A stretch of DNA of 64,000 bases from Acetobacterium woodii DSM 1030 (GCF_000247605.1 NC_016894.1:3151732-3215731); one strand, 5' to 3'; counted from the stretch's first letter, positions 1-9,353 are shown. Numbers and translations are program-made. Notes: generated by a model from the letters alone, not told the origin.

Positions 1-759
1 AACTTGTGCCCCGCCGACGCGGTGACCTCGAAAACCGGCATCCTGCACCAGCTTACCGGCGTAATAACCTTCCGGCCGCCGAAAAGTGCTACCGGCACTG
101 GGATATTCAAGCGGTTGCTTGGTCGCTCTCTGGGTATTCAGATCCAGCATTTTATCTTTAATTTCCTGATAATTCCCATGTTTAAGCTGAATTTCCACAC
201 TGCTCAAAACCCAATTATTGGCTTGTAAAACACTGCTGCGATAACCAAACGCACACGCCGCTTGCGGGATGGTTTTTATGGTTCCATCTTCGGTAATCAC
301 CTGAATGCTGGTAATGATTTTTTTCATTTCGCCGTCGTAGGCACCGGCATTCATCGTAACGGCTCCGCCTAAACTGCCGGGAATCCCGGAAGCGAATTCG
401 ATTCCGGTCAGTTTTTCTTCCAGCGCAATGTTAGCCAAATCTTTTAGGCTGATTCCTGGTTCGGCAATCAGGGTTTCCCCTTCCACTTTAACGAGATTAA
501 GTGCTTTGGTATTAATGATGATCCCGCTGTAACCACCATCCCGAACAATCAGATTACTGCCGTTTCCCATAACATAAAAGGGTTTTCCCGATGCTTTGCA
601 AATCTTTAAAACTTTTTCTAATTCTTCTTTTGATTGAGGCCTTAAAAAAAGATCCGCCGGCCCTCCTACCTTAAAGGATGTATGGTTTTTCATGGGTTCA
701 TTTTCGCTTATATTTTCAGCTGCCAAAACAGCTTTTAATTCTTCGATTGTCTTATTCAT
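1..759 (-). CDS. murB: UDP-N-acetylenolpyruvoylglucosamine reductase MurB (C-terminus cut by window edge)
   Basis: The reverse strand reads an open frame from ATG at 759 to the window start, about 253 codons, against roughly 300 for the family. MurB is a cytoplasmic FAD enzyme that reduces UDP-GlcNAc-enolpyruvate to UDP-MurNAc in peptidoglycan synthesis. Visible signatures are the FAD-domain stretches NHTSFKVGGPAD, VMGNGSNLIVRDGG and GIPGSLGGAVTMNAGAY, the substrate-domain CAFGYRSS, and SAGSTFRRP, which carries the catalytic serine. The C-terminal part with the second catalytic acid lies outside the window. An AGAGAGGCGA-like ribosome binding site precedes the start. No stop codon occurs within the window, so the reading is partial rather than broken. 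Confidence 0.95.
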   Translation of the reverse strand, partial: MNKTIEELKAVLAAENISENEPMKNHTSFKVGGPADLFLRPQSKEELEKVLKICKASGKPFYVMGNGSNLIVRDGGYSGIIINTKALNLVKVEGETLIAEPGISLKDLANIALEEKLTGIEFASGIPGSLGGAVTMNAGAYDGEMKKIITSIQVITEDGTIKTIPQAACAFGYRSSVLQANNWVLSSVEIQLKHGNYQEIKDKMLDLNTQRATKQPLEYPSAGSTFRRPEGYYAGKLVQDAGFRGHRVGGAQV

Positions 760-973
760 CTAATCGCCTCTCTTTACCCGAAATATTTTTATATCATGTT
801 ACAATTGTTTAATCACGGTCTACCAATGACTTGATTTAAACACATCATTATCTTTTCTATTTTTTTGATTTATTTTTAATTATCATACCATTATTTAATC
901 AGATTCGCCACAAAAACAGGCCCTTTGCCGGTCTTTTTAAGGAACGCCCAAGGGGGCGCTTGTATTTTGCGAC

Positions 974-1728
974 TTATCCGGCAACCGCACAAACAGTTGC
1001 AACATAAACTTCTTTGGCACCGGCTTCTAGCAAGGTCGCACTGCTTTCGGCCAGGGTGGCCCCGGTCGTCAGAACGTCATCAACCAATAAAATGGTTTTA
1101 TTTTGAATTGATTTTATGTTCTCCACCTTAAAAGCGCCCGTTAGATTTTGCAACCGTTCTTTCCGGCCTTGACCAATCTGATGGGGGGTATCGCGGTCTC
1201 GCCTAAGGACTTCAGTCTCTAAAACCGGAACGTAATCATGACGATCATTTTGACTAAACCATTGGACGATCCCCTGAGCGATCATTTCGCTTTGATTATA
1301 ACCCCGTTCTGCCAGACGGTGAGGATGAAGCGGAACGGGGATAATCAGATCGATGTCCTTGATCCAATGACAGCAACTAAGCCCCGGCCCCATTTGAGTG
1401 CCCAGCCAAATGCCTAAATGCGGGCGGTCTTTAAATTTGACAACTTGAACCAGTTTGGGGCCTGAACGTTGATAATTGAGATATACGTAACCGCCGCAAA
1501 GGGAAGATTAAGTTTTGCACAAGGCGTACAAATATTTCGGTCGGTTTCAAAAACAGGCCGTCCGCACTGATTACAGCGTGGATTTATCATGATCGGCAAT
1601 TCATCTTCACATTGCCGGCATAAAAAGCGGTCCGTTACAAAAAGAACCTTACCACAGATCGGGCAGGTTCCATTTTTAAGAAACAGGTTGTTTTCCAGAA
1701 AGGTCAGGAGGAATTGTTTTAAGTTCAT
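974..1728 (-). pseudogene. comFC: ComFC-like phosphoribosyltransferase family protein, interrupted by a frameshift
   Basis: Two reading frames together make one ComF family protein. The 5' part (ATG at 1728) has the zinc-ribbon cysteines CPICGKVL, CRQCEDELP, CNQCGRPVF and CTPCAKL, then leaves frame near FAAVTY and stops at 1414. The 3' part, in the frame reading YVYLNYQRSGPKL and VVKFKDRPHLG, has the phosphoribosyltransferase signatures IIPVPLHPHRLAERGYNQS and ILLVDDVLTTGATL and stops at 974. One missing base around 1478-1490 explains the break. ComFC homologues support DNA uptake in naturally competent bacteria, often beside a helicase ComFA, which is absent here; RecD2 lies 22 bp upstream on the same strand. 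It could be a true pseudogene or a sequencing error, since both halves are otherwise well conserved. Confidence 0.8.
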
Positions 1729-1750
1729 GATTACCTCGTGAAGGTGGAAA

Positions 1751-3964
1751 TTACGCCATCGGGTGTTTGATATAGGCGATAATCCGGTCTTTGAGAGCGG
1801 TTTGGCGCTCCTGAGCCGCTGACGATTTGATCATCTGACGAAAGACGTATTGGTTGCCCATCAGGATCAGCAGTTTTTTAGCCCGCGTCACCGCAGTATA
1901 TAACAGTTTGCGATTAAGAAACAGCGGCGGGCCGCCAACGATCGGCATTACCACCACGGGAAACTCACTGCCCTGGCTTTTATGCACCGTCATTGCATAC
2001 GCGTGGGTTATTTCATCCATCTGGTCAAAGTCGTAGAGCACCCGTTTGCCGTCATTAAATAAAATCGCAAACGATTTTTCCCGATTGCTGATACTTTCCA
2101 GAATCCCGATATCACCGTTATAAATCCCCTCGCCTTCTTCTCTGCTAAAAGTATCTTCCCATTTTATCCGATAGTTATTTTTAATCTGCATCACCTTATC
2201 GCCCTCCCGATAAATCACCATTCCAAACTCACGTTGGGCGGCGGTCTCGGTGGGCGGGTTTAACACCGCTTGCAACTCGCGATTGAGGTTGATCACCCCA
2301 ACTTTTCCGTTTTTCATCGGCGAAATCACCTGAATGTCATGTAAGCTGTCAAATCCTTTGGCGATCGGCAACCGGCTGGTCACCAACTCGAGAATATCCC
2401 GGAGCAATTTATCCCCGTCGTTTTTATTAAGAAACAAAAAGTCACTCTGGTTATTAATATCCGGCATCCGTCCGTGGTTAATTTCATAGGCGTTAACCGA
2501 AATCATGCTTTCCTCGGATTGGCGATAAATGCGCTCCAGACTTAACACCTTAATAGCACCACTTTCGATGATGTCTTTTAAAACATTGCCCGGCCCCACC
2601 GACGGCAACTGATCGGCATCGCCAACCAAAATAAGTCGTGTCCCGGGTTGCACGGCCATCAGCAAACTATCCATCAATAAGATATCAATCATCGACGATT
2701 CATCAACAATAATGGCATCAACCTCAAGTTGATTGGTTTCGTCCTTGCTGAAACTGGGAAAATCGTCATCCTGACTGTATTCGTATTCCAGCAAACGATG
2801 AATGGTTTTTGCCTCATTGCCGGTGGTCTCGGTAATTCGTTTGGCCGCCCGTCCAGTTGGCGCGGCTAAAACCGTTTTTAACCCCAGATCTTTAAAAATC
2901 CGCACGATTCCATTAATAATGGTGGTTTTCCCGGTTCCCGGTCCGCCGGTAATCACAATCACGCCATTATCCATCGCGGCCGCAATTGCTTCCCGTTGTT
3001 TATTATCCAACGTAATTGACATATCACGTTCGTAGTTTTTTATTTTTGTATCGATGTCAACATCGGCAATTTTATAACTTAACTGGCTGATTCTCGCCAT
3101 CGAAAGGGCCGTATTATCCTCTGCTTCGTAAAGATTCCGGGGATAATACACCCGTTGATCGGCGATTTCTTCCTGAATGATTCGCCCCAGCAACACCAGT
3201 TCCCCCAGTTGGGCGTTAATTTCGTCTTCATCCACCCCTAAAATCCGGGAGCTGGTTTCAATCAGTTCGGTTTCGGTCATATAGGTATTACCGCGATTGT
3301 AACATTCGCCAAGAGCATAATTGATTCCGGCCAAAATCCGACCGGGGCTATTGAGTTCAAAACCCAGATGATTCGCAATCTGATCGGCTATTTTAAAGCC
3401 AATCCCTCTGATATCCTCAATCATTTGGTAAGGATTATTGAGCAGCACTGAAATCGTGTCAAATTTATAGGTTTTGTAAAGTTTCATCGCCCAGTTGGCT
3501 GAAATCCCATAGTCTTGAATCTGAATCATGATCTGCCGGACTTCCCGTTGTTCGTGATAAATTTCTTTTATGCCAGCCAAAGTTTTTTTGCCAATCCCTT
3601 TTATTTCCGACAAGCGTTCCGGGTTGTTATCCAGGATATCCAGGGTTTCTTCACCAAATCGGGCGACAATCGCTTTGGCCGTTTTCTCTCCAATTCCGGG
3701 TAAAATCCCTGATGCTAAATAGCGGATGATCCCTTCGCTGGAGGTGGGTATTTCCATCGCATACGTTTCCATGCAAAATTGATCGCCATAGTTTTTGTGT
3801 TCGGTCCAGTAACCGGTCAGTTTAAGGTATTCACCATGATTCAATTCGTCGAAATTGCCAACCACGGTAACCAGATCGCCATCGATGTCAAAATGAGCTA
3901 CGGTGTAGCCGTTATTGCTATTTCTAAAGACGATGTGTTCCACCGTTCCCTTAATACTTTCCAT
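1751..3964 (-). CDS. recD2: RecD2-type ATP-dependent DNA helicase
   Basis: The 737-residue product is a superfamily 1B 5'-to-3' DNA helicase of the RecD2/YrrC type, which works without RecBC and acts in repair and mismatch tolerance. The N-terminal OB-like part is followed by helix-hairpin-helix segments (GILPGIGEKTAKAIV, LSEIKGIGKKTLAGI, IRGIGFKIADQIA). Then come motif I (VITGGPGTGKTTI, about residue 340), Ia (LAAPTGRAAKR), II (AIIVDESSMID), III (LVGDADQLPSVGPG) and the C-terminal UvrD-like motif VHKSQGSEFPVVV. The length is normal. The start ATG at 3964 has an AGGAG site. It probably forms a short transcription unit with the frameshifted comFC gene downstream. Confidence 0.95.
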   Translation of the reverse strand: MESIKGTVEHIVFRNSNNGYTVAHFDIDGDLVTVVGNFDELNHGEYLKLTGYWTEHKNYGDQFCMETYAMEIPTSSEGIIRYLASGILPGIGEKTAKAIVARFGEETLDILDNNPERLSEIKGIGKKTLAGIKEIYHEQREVRQIMIQIQDYGISANWAMKLYKTYKFDTISVLLNNPYQMIEDIRGIGFKIADQIANHLGFELNSPGRILAGINYALGECYNRGNTYMTETELIETSSRILGVDEDEINAQLGELVLLGRIIQEEIADQRVYYPRNLYEAEDNTALSMARISQLSYKIADVDIDTKIKNYERDMSITLDNKQREAIAAAMDNGVIVITGGPGTGKTTIINGIVRIFKDLGLKTVLAAPTGRAAKRITETTGNEAKTIHRLLEYEYSQDDDFPSFSKDETNQLEVDAIIVDESSMIDILLMDSLLMAVQPGTRLILVGDADQLPSVGPGNVLKDIIESGAIKVLSLERIYRQSEESMISVNAYEINHGRMPDINNQSDFLFLNKNDGDKLLRDILELVTSRLPIAKGFDSLHDIQVISPMKNGKVGVINLNRELQAVLNPPTETAAQREFGMVIYREGDKVMQIKNNYRIKWEDTFSREEGEGIYNGDIGILESISNREKSFAILFNDGKRVLYDFDQMDEITHAYAMTVHKSQGSEFPVVVMPIVGGPPLFLNRKLLYTAVTRAKKLLILMGNQYVFRQMIKSSAAQERQTALKDRIIAYIKHPMA

Positions 3965-4007
3965 GTTTCGCTCCTGTTAGTTGTAGTTTATGATTTATTA
4001 TAGCATA

Positions 4008-4040
4008 AAAAAAAGACCCATTGTTGGGCCTCTTTTTGTT
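4008..4040 (-). terminator. Intrinsic terminator after hydA
   Basis: On the minus strand the sequence GGCCCA-ACAA-TGGGTC is followed by eight T residues (T-run at 4007-4014). It sits about 20 bp after the hydA stop codon and before recD2, so it ends the hydrogenase transcript. Confidence 0.8.
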
Positions 4041-4061
4041 TATTTATATTTTTTGCTGGTC

Positions 4062-5813
4062 CTAAACCAATTTTGGTTTGGCTGAATATTTTGTATGTAA
4101 AATATGATGTGCCTTAGGGCTATTTGGTTCTTCCAGATATTCTTCATACAGACGAATAACGGAAGGATTCTGATGTGATTTACGATAGGTTAGGACATTG
4201 GCATCTTCATCATAAAGGGCTTTCGCTCTTTCAGTCCGAATATCGATGTCCATTTTATCTTTAGCGGAAACGATTGGCTGACCACCACCGTTGACACAAC
4301 CACCGGGACAAGCCATTAATTCGATAAAATGGGTATCGGCCAATTCACCGGCTTTTAATTGTTCCATGACTTCGCGGATATTGGCCCCACCATGAGCAAC
4401 AACCAGATTAACGGTTAAGTCGGGGGTCACTTCAACGCTGGCTTTTTTAATGCCGTCAACGCCACGAACAATTTGATAGTCGATTTCCTGAATATCTTTT
4501 TTATTCAGCACATCGGCAACGGTTCGAACAGCTGCTTCCATAACTCCGCCGGTAGCTCCGAAAATAACGGCGGCACCAGTAGATTCGCCATAATAATCGT
4601 CAAAATCTTCATCCGGTAATTTATTAAACAGAATCCGCGCTTCTTTGATCATGCGTGCCAGTTCGCGAGTTGTGATCGAGATATCGACATCGGCGTTACC
4701 ATCGGTACACAGTTCTTCACGTTGAACTTCATATTTTTTAGCTGTACAAGGCATGATTGAAACAACAACCATATCTTTAGGATCAATATTATTTGTTTGA
4801 GCATAATGATTTTTTAACAGTGCCCCGGTAATGTTTTGAGGTGACTTACAGCTTGACAAATGCGGAATTGCTTCGGGGTAATACGTTTCGATAAATTTGA
4901 TCCAACCTGGTGAACAGGATGTAATCATTGGCAGCACTCCACCATTAGTAACACGACCGATCAGTTCTGTACCCTCTTCCATGATACAAACATCAGCCCC
5001 AAAATCAGTGTCAAACACTTTATCAAAGCCCAGTCTTCTTAAAGCCGCTGCCATTTTTCCGGTTACCGAGGTTCCCATTGGGTATCCAAATTCTTCACCT
5101 AAAGCAGCCCGAACCGCTGGTGCCGTTTGAACAATAACCGTTTTTGATGGATCAGCAATCGCATCCCAAACCCGTTGAATATCCGATTTTTCTTTTAATG
5201 CACCAACCGGACAATTAATGATACATTGACCACAGTTGATACAGCCAACATCGGCCAATGATTTATTAAAGACCGGTTGAACCTGCGATGTAAAACCACG
5301 GCCAACCGTACCCAGAACGGCAACACTTTGGACGTCACGACAAACTGATACACAACGCTTGCAAAGAATACATTTGCTTTCGTCCCGAACCACTGATGTT
5401 GATAAATCATCAATCAATTTTCCGGATTTTTCACCTTCGAAAGGAATATCAGATACCCCTAAATCAGTCGCTAATGTCTGTAATTCACAATTTTCGCTCC
5501 GAATACAGGTCGTACATTCGCGGTTATGATTTGAAAGAATCAATTCAAGATTCACACGTCTCGCTTCTCTTACTTTGGGTGAGTTTGTCAATACTTCGAT
5601 GCCATTGGCAACTGGGTAAACACAAGCTGCCTGTAAGGCTCTGGCACCGGCAATTTCAACCAAACACATCCGACATGCCCCGATTTCATTAATATCTTTT
5701 AAATAGCAAAGGGTGGGGATATCGATGTTGTTCATTCTGGCAGCTTCTAAAATGGTGGTTCCTTCCGGAACGATCATTTCTTGTCCGTTTATTTTAAAAG
5801 TAATTTCTTTCAT
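4062..5813 (-). CDS. hydA: Electron-bifurcating [FeFe]-hydrogenase catalytic subunit HydA
   Basis: This 583-residue subunit holds the H-cluster of a soluble bifurcating hydrogenase that couples H2 oxidation to reduction of ferredoxin and NAD+. In order it has a [2Fe-2S] domain (CYLKDINEIGACRMC, about 34-49), a His-Cys [4Fe-4S] motif (HNRECTTCIRSENC), two ferredoxin motifs (CILCKRCVSVC, CINCGQCIINCP) and the H domain. H-cluster motifs are TSCSPGW (L1), MPCTAKKYE (L2) and ELMACPGGCVNGGG (L3). L1 has Ser where many enzymes have a second Cys. The start is placed at ATG 5813, giving MKEITFKING as in my memory of the A. woodii protein, with AGGAGG at 5825-5830; a longer frame to 5882 would overlap hydB. 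It is the last gene of hydCEDBA, 19 bp after hydB. Confidence 0.95.
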   Translation of the reverse strand: MKEITFKINGQEMIVPEGTTILEAARMNNIDIPTLCYLKDINEIGACRMCLVEIAGARALQAACVYPVANGIEVLTNSPKVREARRVNLELILSNHNRECTTCIRSENCELQTLATDLGVSDIPFEGEKSGKLIDDLSTSVVRDESKCILCKRCVSVCRDVQSVAVLGTVGRGFTSQVQPVFNKSLADVGCINCGQCIINCPVGALKEKSDIQRVWDAIADPSKTVIVQTAPAVRAALGEEFGYPMGTSVTGKMAAALRRLGFDKVFDTDFGADVCIMEEGTELIGRVTNGGVLPMITSCSPGWIKFIETYYPEAIPHLSSCKSPQNITGALLKNHYAQTNNIDPKDMVVVSIMPCTAKKYEVQREELCTDGNADVDISITTRELARMIKEARILFNKLPDEDFDDYYGESTGAAVIFGATGGVMEAAVRTVADVLNKKDIQEIDYQIVRGVDGIKKASVEVTPDLTVNLVVAHGGANIREVMEQLKAGELADTHFIELMACPGGCVNGGGQPIVSAKDKMDIDIRTERAKALYDEDANVLTYRKSHQNPSVIRLYEEYLEEPNSPKAHHILHTKYSAKPKLV

Positions 5814-5832
5814 TATTTTGATAACCTCCTCA

Positions 5833-7632
5833 TCAAGCCTTGGAAATGGAGCCAAATGGACAGGCTTCAATACAGGCACCACATTTTATACATTTTGACG
5901 TATCAATATTATATGGCTTCTTCTTTTCGCCGGAAATAGCATCTGCAGGACATTTTTTCGCGCAGATTCCGCACCCTTTACAGGTATCAGCATTAATTTT
6001 GAAGTCTAATAAATGTTTACAGACGCCTGCTGGACATTTTTTGTCGCGGATATGGGCTTCATATTCATCTCTAAAGAAGCGGATTGTTGAAAGAACTGGA
6101 TTTGGAGCAGTTTGTCCCAATCCACAAAGAGCTGATGATTTAATCCCAACGGCTAATTCTTCCAATCGTTCGATATCGCCTTCAACGCCTTTTCCATCGC
6201 AAATTCGTTCCAGAATTTCAAGCATTCTTTTGGTTCCGATTCGACATGGTGGACATTTACCACACGATTCATCCTGCGTGAAATCTAAGAAGAAACGAGC
6301 AACATCGACCATACAGTTGTCTTCATCCATAACGATCAAACCACCAGAACCCATCATTGAACCGGCTGCGATCAGGTTATCATAATCAATTTCGGTATCC
6401 AGTAATGATTCCGGTAAACATCCGCCTGAAGGGCCGCCTGTTTGAGCCGCTTTAAAGGCTTTACCGTTCGGAATCCCGCCACCGATTTCATAGATAATTT
6501 CGCGCAGGGTTGTCCCCATCGGAATTTCCAATAAACCGGTATTGTTAATTTTTCCACCTAAAGCAAATACTTTTGTGCCTTTTGATTTTTCAGTTCCCAC
6601 CGAGGCAAACCATTCAGCACCATTTAAAATAATCTTGGGAATATTGGCATACGTTTCAACATTATTTAAAACGGTTGGTTTTCCAAACAAACCTTTATTG
6701 GCCGGGAATGGTGGACGCGGACGCGGTTCACCACGTTTACCTTCAATTGAATTCATCAGTGCGGTTTCTTCACCACAAACAAAGGCACCAGCCCCTAAAC
6801 GAATTTCAAGGTCAAAAGAAAAATCGGTTTCAAAAATATTTTCGCCTAAAATACCATATTCTTTAGCCTGATCGATAGCAATTTGCAGTCGGTTAACAGC
6901 GATTGGATATTCAGCTCGAACATACACATACCCTTTTGATGCGCCAACAGCATAACCGGCAATCGCCATGGCTTCGATTACAGCATGTGGATCACCTTCT
7001 AATACTGACCGGTCCATAAATGCCCCCGGGTCACCTTCATCAGCATTACAAGCGACATATTTTATCCCATCTTCGGATACTGCATCATGAGCAAATTGCC
7101 ATTTAAGACCGGTTGGGAAACCTCCGCCACCACGGCCACGTAAACCAGATGCTTTAACTTCGTTAATAACATCAACCGGTGACATCGTTAATAGTACTTT
7201 TTCCAGGGCCAGATAACCGTCAAAACCAATGTATTCATCGATGTTTTCGGGATTAATAACCCCACAGTTTGCTAAGGCAATTCGTCTTTGTTTTTTGAAA
7301 AAGCCTAATTCGTTAATTGACAGGGGATGATGTCCATCACCTTTTTCATTATAAATAAGTCTATCCAGCGGACGACCTTTAACCAGATGTTCTTCAACCA
7401 TTTCGGGAATATCAGCTGCTTCAACCCGACTGTAAAATGTCCCTTCCGGATAAACGATAACAACCGGTCCCAGTTCACACAAACCAAAACAACCAGTTGT
7501 AACAACTTCAACTTCGTCTAGGATATCATGTTTAACAAGTTCTTTTTTTAATTCTTTTACCAATACCATGGAACCAGAGGAAGTACATCCTGTGCCTCCA
7601 CAAATCAGTATCTGCGAACGTTTATATGCCAT
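5833..7632 (-). CDS. hydB: Electron-bifurcating hydrogenase NADH-binding flavoprotein HydB (NuoF-like)
   Basis: A 599-residue FMN and Fe-S subunit that exchanges electrons with NAD(H) and is the likely bifurcation site in the HydABC core. The N-terminal thioredoxin-like [2Fe-2S] domain (CGGTGCTSSG, TTGCFGLC) is followed by the NuoF domain: GLRGRGGGGFPTGLKW and ADEGDPGAFMDR for FMN/NADH binding, CGEETALMNSIEG, an SLBB part, and the [4Fe-4S] motif ESCGKCPPCRIGT. The C-terminus adds two ferredoxin clusters (CKGCGICAKKCP, CIKCGACIEACP) that complex I NuoF lacks, as expected for bifurcating hydrogenases. It starts 19 bp after the hydD stop with a good GAGGAG site. Full length with all expected cysteines. 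Confidence 0.95.
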   Translation of the reverse strand: MAYKRSQILICGGTGCTSSGSMVLVKELKKELVKHDILDEVEVVTTGCFGLCELGPVVIVYPEGTFYSRVEAADIPEMVEEHLVKGRPLDRLIYNEKGDGHHPLSINELGFFKKQRRIALANCGVINPENIDEYIGFDGYLALEKVLLTMSPVDVINEVKASGLRGRGGGGFPTGLKWQFAHDAVSEDGIKYVACNADEGDPGAFMDRSVLEGDPHAVIEAMAIAGYAVGASKGYVYVRAEYPIAVNRLQIAIDQAKEYGILGENIFETDFSFDLEIRLGAGAFVCGEETALMNSIEGKRGEPRPRPPFPANKGLFGKPTVLNNVETYANIPKIILNGAEWFASVGTEKSKGTKVFALGGKINNTGLLEIPMGTTLREIIYEIGGGIPNGKAFKAAQTGGPSGGCLPESLLDTEIDYDNLIAAGSMMGSGGLIVMDEDNCMVDVARFFLDFTQDESCGKCPPCRIGTKRMLEILERICDGKGVEGDIERLEELAVGIKSSALCGLGQTAPNPVLSTIRFFRDEYEAHIRDKKCPAGVCKHLLDFKINADTCKGCGICAKKCPADAISGEKKKPYNIDTSKCIKCGACIEACPFGSISKA

Positions 7633-7651
7633 CTGCTCTTCTCCTCCTCAA

Positions 7652-8050
7652 TTAACCCTTAACCGTCGGATCGATAACTTTACCATCGACAATGGTCATG
7701 GTATATTCATCAACCACTTTACCTTGAGCCAAGTGTTCATCGACAACTTTAGTAACTTTTTCCGGTGTCATATGAACATAGGTTACTTTTTCATTATTGG
7801 CATCATAAACTTCGACAATTGGTTCTAATCGGCAAGATCCGATACAGCCGGTTTGAGCAACTGTTACATCTGATAAACCTTTTGCTTCAACTTCTTCCAT
7901 CAATTTAACCATGACTGGTCGTGCTCCCGCAGCGATCCCACAGGTAGCCATTCCGACTACGACACGGTAGCCATTTTTGCCATGTCGTAAATTTATTTCA
8001 TTTAATTTTTTTTCACGAATCGCTTTTAGTTCAGCTAATGACTTTGCCAT
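7652..8050 (-). CDS. hydD: HydD, thioredoxin-like [2Fe-2S] ferredoxin protein of the hydrogenase operon
   Basis: A 132-residue protein with a thioredoxin-like [2Fe-2S] fold: GMATCGIAAGARPVMVK supplies the first cysteine and QTGCIGSCRLEPIVEVYD the second set, followed by VTYVHMTPEKV. It resembles the N-terminal domain of HydB. In A. woodii a HydD subunit is reported from the purified hydrogenase and is thought to be accessory; its exact electron-transfer role is not established. The first 20 bases overlap the end of hydE, which implies translational coupling. Its ribosome binding site (AGGAAGATATTT) lies inside hydE. Confidence 0.88.
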   Translation of the reverse strand: MAKSLAELKAIREKKLNEINLRHGKNGYRVVVGMATCGIAAGARPVMVKLMEEVEAKGLSDVTVAQTGCIGSCRLEPIVEVYDANNEKVTYVHMTPEKVTKVVDEHLAQGKVVDEYTMTIVDGKVIDPTVKG

Positions 8051-8600
8051 AAATATCTTCCTCCATTATTTCTTCAAGACCTTCTTTGACGAACCCTCTG
8101 ATCCAATTAAGGATATCCGGCTCGTTTAAAGACTCAACTTCTAAGGTCTCTTTAATTTCGCGTGTATCAAAAATAAATTGTTGCTTATCAATCGTGTGTT
8201 CATAAATTAGATCTGTCGCTCCAAAAGACATTACCATGGTTAGAATCGTATCCGCCATATTCCCCAGCGGGACCCGGTCAATATGATCGCGTTCAAAACT
8301 TCCAACCACCTTTGTTCCAACTCCGGGCGTTGAGGTTATTTCAAAATATCCGTTGCAGGCTTCTGCGGCAGCTTTGAATAGGGATAAACCCAAGCCAACT
8401 TTCCTTGTTGTACGCGTTGTCACAAAAGGATCGGTGATTGTTAAAAGCATATCCGCCGGAATTCCGCAGCCATCATCTTCAATGATAATGGTCAGTTCAT
8501 TATTATCCCGGGATTCAAAAATCGTTAACTTGACCAGCTTGGCCTTTGCTCGAATCGAATTCTGAGTAATATCCAAGATATGAAGGGACAGTTCTTTCAT
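8031..8600 (-). CDS. hydE: HydE, HATPase-domain protein of the hydrogenase operon
   Basis: A 189-residue protein with a GHKL/histidine-kinase-type ATP-binding fold: N box around HILDITQNSIRAKAK, G1 box IIEDDGCGIP, G2 box GLGLSLFKAAAEAC and the closing GTKVVGSFERD. It has no dimerisation/phosphoacceptor histidine domain and no sensor domain, so it is not a complete sensor kinase. Such genes sit regularly inside clostridial hyd operons between the NuoE-like and ferredoxin-like genes, and a regulatory role (kinase/anti-sigma type) is inferred. It starts 8 bp after the hydC stop and overlaps hydD by 20 bp. It should not be confused with the radical SAM maturase that is also called HydE. Confidence 0.85.
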   Translation of the reverse strand: MKELSLHILDITQNSIRAKAKLVKLTIFESRDNNELTIIIEDDGCGIPADMLLTITDPFVTTRTTRKVGLGLSLFKAAAEACNGYFEITSTPGVGTKVVGSFERDHIDRVPLGNMADTILTMVMSFGATDLIYEHTIDKQQFIFDTREIKETLEVESLNEPDILNWIRGFVKEGLEEIMEEDIYGKVIS

Positions 8601-8608
8601 ATCTTTTA

Positions 8609-9079
8609 TTAGTATTTTTCGAGAATTCCTGGAATTTCATCAACCGTCAAACGTCCAAATACTTCTTCATTAATCATCATGACAGGAGCTAAACCACAGG
8701 CACCAACGCAACGGGTTGCGTCAACTGACCATTTTCCATCTTCCGTTGTATCGCCAACTTGAGTGCCTAAAACACTGTTGACTTTGTCTATAATTGCTTG
8801 CGAGCCTCTGACATAACAAGCCGTTCCCAGACAAATTCCAATTTTGTATTTTCCTTTAGGTTTAAGTGTAAATTGAGAATAAAACGTTGCAACACCGTAG
8901 ACTTCGGTCAGAGGAATCCCCAACTCATCTGCAATGGTTCCTTGTAGTTCAAGTGGTAAGTAGCCATACTTGAGTTGTGTTTCCTGCAAAATTTGCATTA
9001 AACAACCTGGTACTTCTCTGTGTTCAGCGACTATTGCCTTTACTACGTCCAAATTTTCAACTGGTATTAATTCAGCCAA
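8609..9079 (-). CDS. hydC: Electron-bifurcating hydrogenase subunit HydC (NuoE-like)
   Basis: A 156-residue [2Fe-2S] subunit of the NuoE/24-kDa family which relays electrons next to the HydB flavin. It has the helical N-terminus (VPGCLMQILQETQLKYGYLP), the motif YGVATFYSQF, and four cysteines in the pattern CLGTACYVRG and CVGACGLAPVM. It is the first gene of the operon. The start is TTG at 9079, preceded by AGGAGG eight bases upstream; no ATG is better placed. A TG-extended -10 box lies about 70 bp upstream. Confidence 0.95.
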   Translation of the reverse strand: MAELIPVENLDVVKAIVAEHREVPGCLMQILQETQLKYGYLPLELQGTIADELGIPLTEVYGVATFYSQFTLKPKGKYKIGICLGTACYVRGSQAIIDKVNSVLGTQVGDTTEDGKWSVDATRCVGACGLAPVMMINEEVFGRLTVDEIPGILEKY

Positions 9080-9306
9080 TTTTCAAACCTCCTAATTAAA
9101 TCGTGCAAACCTTTACGCTTTTGATTGCATATTATATAACAATGTCATTATAACACAAATGAAATTTTTTCGTTATATTTATAACAGATAAATTTTTTAC
9201 TCTTTTCAACCAAAAATTTTGTGTAATCCATTAACTTCTGCATTTTTTAGAGTAAATATTCTACTCATTTATTTTTTGCGAAAATCAAGTGTAATAATTT
9301 TACACA
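9080..9306 (-). promoter_or_regulatory. Promoter and candidate operator region of the hyd operon
   Basis: This gap is AT-rich and has no coding frame. On the minus strand a TG-extended -10 box (TGTTATAAT, 9147-9155) stands about 70 bases before the hydC start; no good -35 is seen, which fits the extended -10. Further upstream are two palindromes, GAGTA-N7-TACTC (about 9250-9267) and GTGTAATAATTTTACAC (9289-9305). They could be operators, possibly for a redox-responsive repressor, but neither matches the Rex consensus well. Confidence 0.5.
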
Positions 9307-9341
9307 TAAAAAAACAGGTTCTTCATAAAAACCTGCTTTTT
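9307..9341 (-). terminator. Intrinsic terminator between sensory module and hyd operon
   Basis: Minus-strand CAGGTT-N9-AACCTG stem followed by a seven-T run (9308-9314). It lies just after the PHP gene, so the sensory module and hydCEDBA are probably separate transcripts or connected only by read-through. Confidence 0.75.
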
Positions 9342-9353
9342 GACTGCTTCATT

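Noticed and set aside
5840-6385. 181-residue plus-strand frame opposite hydB
   Set aside because: It is the antisense of a well-conserved hydB coding region, has no ribosome site and contains no recognisable domain.
9217-9234. TTGTGTAATCCATTAACT upstream of the hyd operon as a Rex site
   Set aside because: Only one half resembles the Rex consensus and the other is out of register by one base.
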